From Achromobacter sp. B7 (lineage in GTDB: Bacteria; Pseudomonadota; Gammaproteobacteria; Burkholderiales; Burkholderiaceae_B), in assembly GCF_003600685.1 (NCBI RefSeq), contig NZ_CP032084.1, forward strand, positions 4,278,001-4,342,000: DNA of 64,000 bases, given 5' to 3'. The notes beneath the pieces are model-generated. The model did not search any database. It worked only from the letters and a program-made list of their open reading frames with translations, and had not been told where the DNA came from. Below, piece after piece: positions 25,999-33,138 of the stretch. The translations under genes were made by a program, and so were the position numbers. The first letter of the stretch is position 1, and each line of letters starts with the position of its first letter.

Positions 25999-26650
25999 CG
26001 CATTGCGCCGCACTGCGCGGCGTCAGCAGCACCGTCAACGGCTGCGGCATCCCTGCCGGCAGCGGACCAATCACTGCTCCGCGCAACGCCGCTTCCAGGC
26101 GTCCGTCCAGGCCGGCTTGCCCCGTTGACGACACCCACCCAACCCGGCTGACGCGCCAGGCCTTGTCGAACCACAATTGCACCAGCGCGCGGTAGTTGCC
26201 CGGCTGCGTGGCCGCCGCCGCGCACAGGGCGCGTTTCAACGCCGTCTGCACCACGGCGGCGTAAGGCGTGTCGCGCAGGCGCTTGCCCGCCGCGCCGGCG
26301 CCTGCCGCCGTGTCCTCGTCCTTGGCGACCAGCGTGAAAGACCGCGCGCTGGCATAGCGAATCGATAGCGGCGAGCCGGCCAGCAGCCGGCGCAACGCTT
26401 CGCTGGGCGTGTAGGCGCCCACCACCGCGGGCGCCTGCCTGCCCGCCGTCAAGGTGCTGTCCACCAACACGGTCAGCCCGCTGGCCAGGCTGTATTCCAC
26501 CAACGCCTGCGCCAGGGGCTGCGCGGCAATCTCGAAGCGCATGGGCTTGGCGGGGGGTGCCGCGGCATGCCCAGTCGGCGACAACGCCAGCAGGCCCCAG
26601 GCCAGACACGCGCGCAAGGCCACGCCACGGCCCTTGAAGACGCTCTTCAT
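25967..26650 (-). CDS. Periplasmic STN-domain protein with TonB_C-like C-terminus
   Basis: The 227-residue exported protein has a signal peptide (ALRACLAWGLLALSPTGHAA). An STN domain spans about residues 38-108 (FEIAAQPLAQALVEYSLASG, TPSEALRRLLAGSPLSIRYA). In FecA-type receptors this domain signals to FecR. After a Gly/Ala linker, residues 130-212 (YRALVQLWFDKAWRVSRVGW, SSTGQAGLDGRLEAALRG) follow the pattern of the divergent TonB C-terminal domain encoded at 6386-7099. No beta-barrel is attached. It heads the sigma/fecR operon and overlaps the sigma gene, so it is the probable periplasmic signal input. The ATG at 26650 is chosen; the longer frame to 26803 lacks similarity. Confidence 0.8.
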   Translation of the reverse strand: MKSVFKGRGVALRACLAWGLLALSPTGHAAAPPAKPMRFEIAAQPLAQALVEYSLASGLTVLVDSTLTAGRQAPAVVGAYTPSEALRRLLAGSPLSIRYASARSFTLVAKDEDTAAGAGAAGKRLRDTPYAAVVQTALKRALCAAAATQPGNYRALVQLWFDKAWRVSRVGWVSSTGQAGLDGRLEAALRGAVIGPLPAGMPQPLTVLLTPRSAAQCDADRGAGSAG

Positions 26651-26879
26651 AAACGTGACCGCAAGGGAAAAGTGCCTGACATGGCCGCAACAGAGAACGC
26701 CATCAGCGCCCGCGCCTGGAAAAGCCGCCATGCTAGAGCGGCTGAATGACGCATTCGTGACACTTGACGCGCGCGGCGCGCGCCGCCGCCACGCAACGGT
26801 CACCTACGGGGTGCGGGCGGTCTCTATACTTTTTGGATTGCGTCGGCCACGTTTGGCCGGACCGTTCAAGGGAGCGCGC

Positions 26880-27299
26880 ATGCGCAAGGTGCGGGGGGCC
26901 AGGGGCCTGTGGCTGGAGGTCGTCGTGATGGGCGGCGGCGCGCTGGGCGTGGTTGGCGCGTTGGGGCTTGTGGGCGCGGGCGCCATGGCGCAGACCGTGG
27001 AGGCGCGGACCGTAGAGGAGCAGAAACCGGCGCAGTCGGCCCTGCCACCGGCTTCGGCCCGGTCAAGTGGCGCGTGCATCGAGACCGAGGTCAACGGCTA
27101 CCGGGCCCTGTCCTACGACTGCCTGAGCCAGAAGATGGCGCCGGACACAACGGCTAACCGGCCGTCGCCGGGGCTGGCGTCCGAGGCCATCACGCAACGC
27201 CCGCCCAACCAGATGGGCCTGCCCACGCCCGCCACCATCGGCAACCGCATGGGCAACACGTTTGGTACGTCAGCCTATCCGCAACGGCCGCAGCCGTAA
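26880..27299 (+). CDS. Small exported hypothetical protein
   Basis: A 139-residue frame starts at an ATG preceded by GGGAGCGC and is divergent from the STN-sigma-fecR operon. It has a hydrophobic N-terminal export segment (VVMGGGALGVVGALGLVGAG, ending AMAQ). The mature part is polar and Pro/Thr-rich, with a Cys pair (GACIETEVNGYRALSYDCLS) that could form a disulfide. No family is recognised. The frame stays open from 26454, but the start at 26880 has the best ribosome site and signal sequence. A role linked to the neighbouring surface-signalling locus is possible but unsupported. Confidence 0.6.
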   Translation: MRKVRGARGLWLEVVVMGGGALGVVGALGLVGAGAMAQTVEARTVEEQKPAQSALPPASARSSGACIETEVNGYRALSYDCLSQKMAPDTTANRPSPGLASEAITQRPPNQMGLPTPATIGNRMGNTFGTSAYPQRPQP

Positions 27300-27331
27300 T
27301 CGAAGTGACTGTGGCGCACTCCCGCGCGGCG

Positions 27332-27697
27332 CTACACCGTGCGGCAGATGAAATAGATTTTCTTGACGAACTGATCCACTTCCCAGCGGCCCGTATACCC
27401 CTCGGGCATCACGAAGGCTACGCCCGCGGTCAGTTCGTGCACGGTGCCGTCCGGATCGACCAGCCGCGCCGCGCCTTCCACGATGGTGCCAAATTCGATA
27501 TAGCCCGTCGTGTTCGCCTGGAACACCCCGGCGGTGCTTTCCCATACGCCCGCTTCCGCCTTACCGGCGTTGCCTTCAAAGGCGGTGACGGTCTGAAAGG
27601 CCGCATCGCCCGAGATCGGGCGGCGGGGCTTGCCGGGCACCGGATTCTTCATCGGGCCTGCGTCGATGCGGACTAGCCGCGATGAATCGTGCTTCAT
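27332..27697 (-). CDS. Small cupin-domain protein (DUF861-like)
   Basis: The 121-residue single-cupin protein contains the two cupin half-motifs in TTGYIEFGTIVEGAARLVD and FVMPEGYTGRWEVDQFVKKI. It resembles the cupin_3/DUF861 group, which includes ureidoglycine aminohydrolase-like proteins, but most members are uncharacterised. It lies 28 bases after the XRE-cupin regulator and reads in the same direction, so it may be co-transcribed with it. Substrate and metal are unknown. Confidence 0.8.
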   Translation of the reverse strand: MKHDSSRLVRIDAGPMKNPVPGKPRRPISGDAAFQTVTAFEGNAGKAEAGVWESTAGVFQANTTGYIEFGTIVEGAARLVDPDGTVHELTAGVAFVMPEGYTGRWEVDQFVKKIYFICRTV

Positions 27698-27725
27698 GGC
27701 TTACCTATGCAAAGTTGTCTTGGGT

Positions 27726-28280
27726 TCAGTGCGCCGCCACCACCAACACCTCGGCCATGGCGCGGCTGACCGTGCGCATGCGGTGCGGCAGTTCGGAATC
27801 AAAGTAAACGGAATCACCGGTTTCCAGGCGGAATTGGCGTTCGCCCACCTGCACTTCGACGGCGCCTTTGAGCACCAGCAGGAATTCTTCGCCCGGATGC
27901 GGGAACACCGCCGTCGCGTCGGGAAATTCGCGCGGCGGATGCACCACAAACGGTTCCATCGCCTTGACCTTGCGACGCCCGGCCAGTGATTCGTAGTGGT
28001 ATTGCACGCCCGGCCCGCCGCGTTGCAGCGCCTCGCGGTCGCCCACGCGCACCACGCTGACCACTTCGTCTTGCGCGGCGCCGTCTTCGCCGACCAGTTG
28101 CGATACGCCTACGCCATAGGCTTCAGCCAGGCGCAGCACCGTCGAAATCGACGGTTCGCTCAGGCCGCGTTCCAGCTTGGACAGGTAGCTTTTGGTCAGC
28201 CCGGTGCGCTGCGCCAGCTGTTCCAGGGAAAGCGCTTGCTGGCGGCGCAGGGTGCGAAGGCGGGGGGGCAGGTCGATCAT
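27726..28280 (-). CDS. XRE-family regulator with C-terminal cupin domain
   Basis: The 184-residue protein has an N-terminal helix-turn-helix at about residues 8-62 (LRRQQALSLEQLAQRTGLTK, SYLSKLERGLSEPSISTVLR). A cupin sensor domain follows at about 110-180 (EEFLLVLKGAVEVQVGERQF, ETGDSVYFDSELPHRMRTVS). This is the PuuR/SutR-like layout, in which the cupin binds a small effector. It is next to a cupin enzyme gene and downstream of a class II aldolase/Bug receptor pair, which it may regulate. The short palindrome before the Bug gene (30359-30371) is a candidate target. Confidence 0.9.
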   Translation of the reverse strand: MIDLPPRLRTLRRQQALSLEQLAQRTGLTKSYLSKLERGLSEPSISTVLRLAEAYGVGVSQLVGEDGAAQDEVVSVVRVGDREALQRGGPGVQYHYESLAGRRKVKAMEPFVVHPPREFPDATAVFPHPGEEFLLVLKGAVEVQVGERQFRLETGDSVYFDSELPHRMRTVSRAMAEVLVVAAH

Positions 28281-28384
28281 GGCGGGGGGTGGAAAATCGG
28301 ACCGGTAAGAATGCCCGAAACCAGCGCCGCCGTCGAGCCGCCCTGCCCGCCCTGACTGCCCGATCCGCGCCGCATCCTGCTCGC

Positions 28385-28432
28385 CTGTCCGGTGCCCTAA
28401 CCGGTCCCCTGTCCGGTCTCCTATCCGGCCGC
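28385..28432. repeat. Degenerate CCGGT-rich 12-bp repeats
   Basis: Between the aldolase stop codon and the XRE regulator start, short units built on CCTGTCCGGT, CCTAACCGGT and CCTATCCGGC recur at roughly 12-bp spacing. The repeat is imperfect and too short to say more about. Confidence 0.5.
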
Positions 28433-28445
28433 CCGCTGCCTCGGG

Positions 28446-29231
28446 CTACGACAACACGTCCGGATGCGCGCGCAGCGCCCGGCGGGCGTAATACGAAAAC
28501 CCCACCTGCGACCGCTTGGGCGTCAGGATCCAGTCATGCGCTTCGCGTCCCAGCGCGGGCGGAATAGGCTGGATCTTGCCCGCCGACATCGCCAGCAACT
28601 GCATGCGCGCCGCGCGTTCGAACTGCAAGGCCAGCACGCAGGCCTCTTCCACCGACCCGGCCGCAATCAACATACCGTGGTGCGACAACAGAATCGCCCG
28701 CTTGTCGGCCAGCGCCGCCGAGATGATCTCGCCTTCTTCATTGCCCACCGGCACGCCCGGCCAGTCCTTCAGAAAAGCCACATCGTCGTACAGCGTGCAG
28801 TTGTCCATGTGCGACACCTCCAGCGGCACCTCCAGCATCGACAGCGACGCCACGTGCAAGGGGTGCGTGTGGATAATGCAATTCACATCGGGGCGCGCGC
28901 GATAGATCCACGAATGAAAACGGTTGGCCGGGTTGGGCATGCCGCCGCCCTCTTGCACACGCAAATCTTCATCCACCACCAACAGATTGCTGGCCGTGAT
29001 TTCATCAAAGCCCAGGCCCAGCCGCTGCGTGTAATAGCGCCCCGCTTCGGGCGTACGCGCGGTGATCTGCCCCGCCAGCCCGGAATCGTGGCCGCCATCG
29101 AACAAGATGCGGCACGTCAGCGCCAGCCGTTCGCGCAAGCTCCATTGCGGCGTATCGAACTGGCGCTGCATCTCGGCTTGCGCACGCGCGATCAGTTCTT
29201 CTTTTCCCAGGTGCATCGTATCGGTCATCAT
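28446..29231 (-). CDS. Class II aldolase/adducin-family protein
   Basis: The 261-residue protein matches the class II aldolase/adducin fold used by fuculose- and ribulose-phosphate aldolases and related decarboxylases. Zinc-ligand histidines are visible in NCIIHTHPLHVASLSMLEVP and later in ILLSHHGMLIAAGSVEEACV. An RFHSWIYRARPD segment precedes the first motif. Two adjacent ATGs (29231, 29228) lie after CGGAG. It follows a Bug receptor gene in the same direction, so it probably acts on the compound that receptor imports. The true substrate is not evident. A hairpin lies between the two genes. Confidence 0.87.
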   Translation of the reverse strand: MMTDTMHLGKEELIARAQAEMQRQFDTPQWSLRERLALTCRILFDGGHDSGLAGQITARTPEAGRYYTQRLGLGFDEITASNLLVVDEDLRVQEGGGMPNPANRFHSWIYRARPDVNCIIHTHPLHVASLSMLEVPLEVSHMDNCTLYDDVAFLKDWPGVPVGNEEGEIISAALADKRAILLSHHGMLIAAGSVEEACVLALQFERAARMQLLAMSAGKIQPIPPALGREAHDWILTPKRSQVGFSYYARRALRAHPDVLS

Positions 29232-29311
29232 GTCTCCGTCGTGCCGTCCTTCATCAACGGCGTAAATCCCGGCCGCGCACATGGGCGCGCTTGCCGGGGT
29301 GTCCATAGCAT

Positions 29312-29337
29312 AAAGGGCGGCCGCGTCGCGACCGCCC
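29312..29337 (-). terminator. Hairpin after Bug receptor gene, possible attenuating terminator
   Basis: A 10-bp stem with one mismatch (29315-29324 pairing with 29328-29337, loop of 3) is followed on the minus strand by a short TTT run. It lies just past the stop of the Bug gene and before the aldolase start, and could limit read-through. Confidence 0.45.
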
Positions 29338-29342
29338 GCCGG

Positions 29343-30323
29343 TCAATCCATCTTGATGTTGGCGCGCTTGACGATGTCGGCCCACTTGGCATTCTCGGCC
29401 GCGATAAAGCGCCGATATTCCTCTGCCGACCCCGTGTACAACTGCGTGCCCTGCGCCGCCAATCGATCCTTCAATTCCGCCGACGCCAGCGTCTTTTGCA
29501 ACGCGGCGTTCAGGGCGGCCACCACCTCGGGCGGCGTGCCGGCGGGCGCCAGCAAGGCGTTCCACGAACTGATCTGCAAGGCCGCATCGCCCACTTCCGC
29601 GCTGGCGGGCACGGCGCCCGCCGACGCCAGCCGCTTGTCCGCCGCCACCGCCAACGCGCGCAATTTGCCCGAGGCCACGTGCGGCATGATGATCGGGCTG
29701 GCGTCCATCACCACATCCACCTGTTCGCCGATGGCCGCGTTGACTGCTTCGCTGCCGCTCTTGAACGGCACATGCACAATATCCACGCCGGCCGTCAGCT
29801 TCAACAATTCCAGCCCCAGATGCGGTGAACTGGCATTGCCCGCCGACCCGAAATTCAACCGCCCGGGATTCGCACGCGCGTAAGCCACAAACGCAGCAAA
29901 GTCCGCAGCCGGCAACCCGGCGCGCGTAGCCAGCACGAAAGGCGACCCAGACACCATGCCCACCGGCACGAACTTGCCGGCGTCGTAGCTCAGCTTGCTG
30001 TAGATCAGCGGATTCACGATCTGCGTGCCCACGGTGCCCATGAAGACGGTGTAGCCGTCGGCCGGCGCACCAGCCGCCAACTGCGCGGCAATCACCCCGC
30101 CAGCCCCGGGCCGGTTTTCAATGACGACGCTTTGCCCCAAGGCATCACCCATCCCCTTGCCCACCTGCCGCGCCACGATATCCGTGATCCCGCCCGCACC
30201 AAACGGCACCACCAGCCGGATCGGCCGATCGGGATACGCCGCATGCGCCCCACCCGCCCAGACGGCCATTCCCGCCGTCACACACATCGTCGCCAGCGCG
30301 GCGAACTTGCCAAGCACCTTCAT
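29343..30323 (-). CDS. Bug-family periplasmic solute-binding receptor (TctC type)
   Basis: The 326-residue protein has a signal peptide (LATMCVTAGMAVWAGGAHAA) and the Bug hallmark start of the mature protein, YPDRPIRLVVPFGAGGITDI. It ends in EYRRFIAAENAKWADIVKRA. Bug proteins are the periplasmic receptors of tripartite tricarboxylate transporters and bind carboxylates or similar small molecules. They are greatly expanded in Bordetella and Achromobacter, usually as orphans. No membrane subunits are encoded here. The aldolase-family gene lies downstream. An AAGGGGA ribosome site precedes the ATG. Confidence 0.92.
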   Translation of the reverse strand: MKVLGKFAALATMCVTAGMAVWAGGAHAAYPDRPIRLVVPFGAGGITDIVARQVGKGMGDALGQSVVIENRPGAGGVIAAQLAAGAPADGYTVFMGTVGTQIVNPLIYSKLSYDAGKFVPVGMVSGSPFVLATRAGLPAADFAAFVAYARANPGRLNFGSAGNASSPHLGLELLKLTAGVDIVHVPFKSGSEAVNAAIGEQVDVVMDASPIIMPHVASGKLRALAVAADKRLASAGAVPASAEVGDAALQISSWNALLAPAGTPPEVVAALNAALQKTLASAELKDRLAAQGTQLYTGSAEEYRRFIAAENAKWADIVKRANIKMD

Positions 30324-30358
30324 GTCATTCCCCTTGGACGGGCTTTATTTGCCCCAAT

Positions 30359-30371
30359 GACACAAAGTGTC
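30359..30371. promoter_or_regulatory. Palindrome GACAC-AAA-GTGTC, candidate operator
   Basis: A perfect 5-bp inverted repeat with a 3-bp centre lies 36 bases upstream of the Bug gene start. It is a plausible operator for the nearby XRE-cupin regulator, but there is no direct evidence for this. Confidence 0.35.
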
Positions 30372-30890
30372 CTACAGAACATTGATTTTCCGCAAGGGGA
30401 ATTTTGGATGGAGGGAGTATGAGGGGCGGCGAATAACGTTCGCGATTTTTGATGAAGTTCGCCTGTTGGCTTTGGCGGGCAACGTCTGCTATTGCGTGGG
30501 CAACATCTTTTCTTCTGTGCAGATGAACGGACTGCGGGTTGGAGAAAGGCGAACTTCGCGTTAAGCGCGATTAAATTGGCGCGACAGGCCAAGCCCGCAG
30601 ATTCGGGGCTTTTGCTAAAGGGCATTAGGCAAGGGCGACAGACGTCTCGAGGCACTCCGCTCCAGGTTGGGAGCGGTAAGAGAAGAAAGCTGTCTTGTGT
30701 GGAAGGCCCGGAGGATCCTGCGGTCAGTGGCCGCTTCCGGCCAGATGCAGTCGTTCGGCGCAGCGTAGCGGAGGGGCGTTTCGTTTTGAAGCAGAACAAA
30801 GATGGCGGTTAACACGCCGGTACGAAGCGCTGCTTTCCTTGTTGATACTTGTTCTGTTTCATCTCGGCTACCGATACACGATCATGTCGG
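30372..30890. other. Left edge of AT-richer island, no supported gene
   Basis: About 520 bases lie between the Bug gene and the SMEK gene. The base composition falls relative to the left flank. Short frames on both strands show no recognisable protein. One copy of the dispersed GTCCGCTTCCGGCC-type repeat is at 30728-30757. Confidence 0.5.
30728..30757 (+). repeat. Degenerate intergenic repeat, copy 1
   Basis: The core reads TGGCCGCTTCCGGCCAGATG and continues to TCGTTCG. It matches copy 2 at 22 of 30 positions by hand alignment. Four related copies lie in the island's intergenic gaps. Confidence 0.55.
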
Positions 30891-32225
30891 CTACTGATGC
30901 ACGACAGCGTTCGCCGGTAGCTGATGTCTCGAAGCGTAGTCTGTCAGCATCTGCTGCAAGACCCCGACCGTGCTCGGCGAAACAATGCTTCGAGTCATGA
31001 ACCCATTGTTCGCGGCCTGGAGAAAGTCTCGTTGGTTCCCCAGCGTGGGTGCGTGCCGTACCAGGTCGACCAGAAAACGATCACCTGAGTAGCAGCTCAA
31101 TAGTTCATCCCTTGGCACACCAACGACATTGATGTAGATGGTCTTTTGCGTTATTGCTTCATGGATCTCCGCGGCGAGGAAGATTAAGAATATTCCGTCC
31201 CTTGTGCCCTTGTAGCTCAGTGGCTCGCTGATCGCCATGCGATACCGGTGCTCCCCGAAGTCGTTCGTCTTTCGCGCAGCGAGGAAGAAGTGTTGGTAGT
31301 CCGCTGACTTCACGTCAGCGACGTCTTTCACGCGGTCTAGAGAATTGAGACCTACTTCACTGGGGATGAGAAGAATCAGCTCCTCTGAATTGCTGATTGC
31401 TTCCCGTATGACTTGATACGACTTCTCAAGAGACCTACGCCAGTCCTGCGGAACCGAGCCCGGCCGCCCGTTGTATATGTGGCCGTAAGATCCGTCGATC
31501 CAGTCGCTGGCGACGCTGAACTGATCAGCAATGTAGGACACAACGTGCAAGTCGGCTGCTTCAGAGAGGCTTGTGTTGTTGGAAAAGATGCTGCGAGTGA
31601 TCCCGAACTTCTTCAGCGGCTCGACGGCGTTGGCGATCGAAACGTCGTGAGCCTCGAAAAGGCGGCGTAGGTTCTGACCTGGCTTATCTACGCCGGCCAA
31701 GAATGGTCGTATCTTGTCCGAAAGCTCCTGCTCGATCCGATCAGCGAACTGCTCGATCTTTGCCGCATCTCCGCTTTTGGCCACAATGTTGTACAAGTCA
31801 TTGAGATCGTAGATGTCCTTTTCGGGATCGAATTTGAATTCGCCTTGGGATCGAACGATCCGCTGGCTGTCGTAGCTGGCCTGTTTCTCCCCCAAAATGA
31901 CGAAGATCAACTTAGCGTACGTATTCATGATGCCGTGTTCGAAGAATTTCTCTTGCGTCTCGACAATCTTGGTAGAACTCGACGTGACCGTCACCTGAAT
32001 GGCGCAGTCGCCGCTCTTGGTGCCCAGATCGACTGCGGGAAAGTTGTGCTTCAGATTCAGGTTTTCCAGGTCGGTGTACCCCCACGTGATCCGTGCGAGA
32101 TCCAGCGCTACCGCTTCGCCCAAAACTGCAGCGTCAAGTAGCCCTGCTTGAGTCTTGAAGTCTAGATAGTGTTTGTATGCTGCAAGGTAGATCGCGAGCC
32201 GGTGGACTAATGAAGTTGTATTCAT
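30891..32225 (-). CDS. SMEK-domain protein, C-terminal half unknown
   Basis: The 444-residue protein begins with a SMEK-type domain over about residues 1-150: LAIYLAAYKHYLDFKTQAGL, then LENLNLKHNFPAVDLGTKSG, DCAIQVTVTSSSTKIVETQE and YAKLIFVILGEK. This domain is found in bacterial conflict proteins, including ABC-three-component systems, but no ABC or other SMEK partner is encoded here. The C-terminal half (ADLHVVSYIADQFSVASDWI, LILLIPSEVG) resembles no family I can name. It is isolated by gaps of more than 500 bases on both sides and is AT-richer than the host genes. It could be a stand-alone defence sensor; that is inference from the domain and neighbourhood. Confidence 0.72.
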   Translation of the reverse strand: MNTTSLVHRLAIYLAAYKHYLDFKTQAGLLDAAVLGEAVALDLARITWGYTDLENLNLKHNFPAVDLGTKSGDCAIQVTVTSSSTKIVETQEKFFEHGIMNTYAKLIFVILGEKQASYDSQRIVRSQGEFKFDPEKDIYDLNDLYNIVAKSGDAAKIEQFADRIEQELSDKIRPFLAGVDKPGQNLRRLFEAHDVSIANAVEPLKKFGITRSIFSNNTSLSEAADLHVVSYIADQFSVASDWIDGSYGHIYNGRPGSVPQDWRRSLEKSYQVIREAISNSEELILLIPSEVGLNSLDRVKDVADVKSADYQHFFLAARKTNDFGEHRYRMAISEPLSYKGTRDGIFLIFLAAEIHEAITQKTIYINVVGVPRDELLSCYSGDRFLVDLVRHAPTLGNQRDFLQAANNGFMTRSIVSPSTVGVLQQMLTDYASRHQLPANAVVHQ

Positions 32226-33138
32226 CTTAGGCTGGGAAGTAGTAGTCAGAAATCCATCATCCTACAGATTTTCGGTAGGCGACCGTGCGAAGGGAGAGGC
32301 TGAATCTGCTTACGGTACGTCCGATGCTCGAAGACACTGAGCTGAGCAGCTAACTATGAATGTACCTTGCTCCACCAGCCGCCCACATGCCGTGGTTTAG
32401 GGGCGGCAGCTGCGGGCCGCCAACGCAGCACCCCTCGACACCAGTCTTCGAAGCCGTCAGTCGGCGACGTGCGCCGGCGACTGGTTTATGTCAAATAGCG
32501 TGAAGTCGGCTGCAAATCGTCGATTGCTGTAGTCGCGGCACAGCAGACGTCTGCAGGCAAATCACGAACGGCAGCAATGGGTCGGAACCGGACATCGGCT
32601 AGGAGCCGCAACCGGCTATTGACCTGCCGATCAGCGGACACGGCCAAGGCAGTTCCAGTTACGTGAACATAATTCCACCTCTCCTGCACTTCGACAACAG
32701 CAATGAGCCAGCGTATCGTCGGTGCTGCAATGCCCTCCCTGACTAACCGGAAACCGTCACCTAAAACACTGGATACGTATATGGCTGTGCCTTAACTAAC
32801 ACGGGGCAAGAAGTGATTTAAGTGTTAACCGGGCCTAAGAGGATGCGCCGCCGGTCGGCGCAAGAAAGGTTGGCAATGCTGTATGAGCTGCAGCAATTGC
32901 TGGACAAGAGATGATGGGAAACTAGATCGTGTGAAAGGTGCCGACGTCATGCATCGCCGAAGGTGGATTGCACGCGCATCCTCGTTGCCGAAGAACGACC
33001 AGCGAAGGCAGTTTGCGACGTCCTTGGTACACCGTGCTCAAACATGGAATGCTTAGCCGACCTACAAAGCATGTCGATGGTAAGTTAATCCCAATAAGAA
33101 TTTTGTTTTCCACGGTCGCGCCAGCCTACCCAAACTTG
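32226..33138. other. Intergenic gap with repeat copy, no supported gene
   Basis: Over 900 bases lie between the SMEK gene and the HEAT-like gene. The frame at 32486-32689 translates to the DVRFRPIA-type peptide that recurs as a spurious product of a common intergenic repeat, so it is not called a gene. The SMEK promoter is probably near the left edge and was not identified. Confidence 0.5.
32565..32594 (-). repeat. Degenerate intergenic repeat, copy 2
   Basis: On the minus strand it reads TGTCCGGTTCCGACCCATTG and continues to CCGTTCG. In frame it encodes DVRFRPIAAV, close to the DVRFGPIADI peptide known from repeat-derived spurious genes in many proteobacteria. Copy 4 matches it at 21 of the first 25 positions. 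Confidence 0.6.

Noticed and set aside
28385..28432. A CRISPR-like array in the CCGGT repeats
   Set aside because: Units are about 12 bp, imperfect and adjacent without spacers, and no cas gene is near.
30320..30815. Short frames in the left island gap
   Set aside because: Compositionally unlike proteins and overlapping each other on both strands.
32486..32689. 67-codon frame containing DVRFRPIA
   Set aside because: This peptide is the known product of an intergenic repeat that is often annotated as a gene by mistake; no ribosome site is present.
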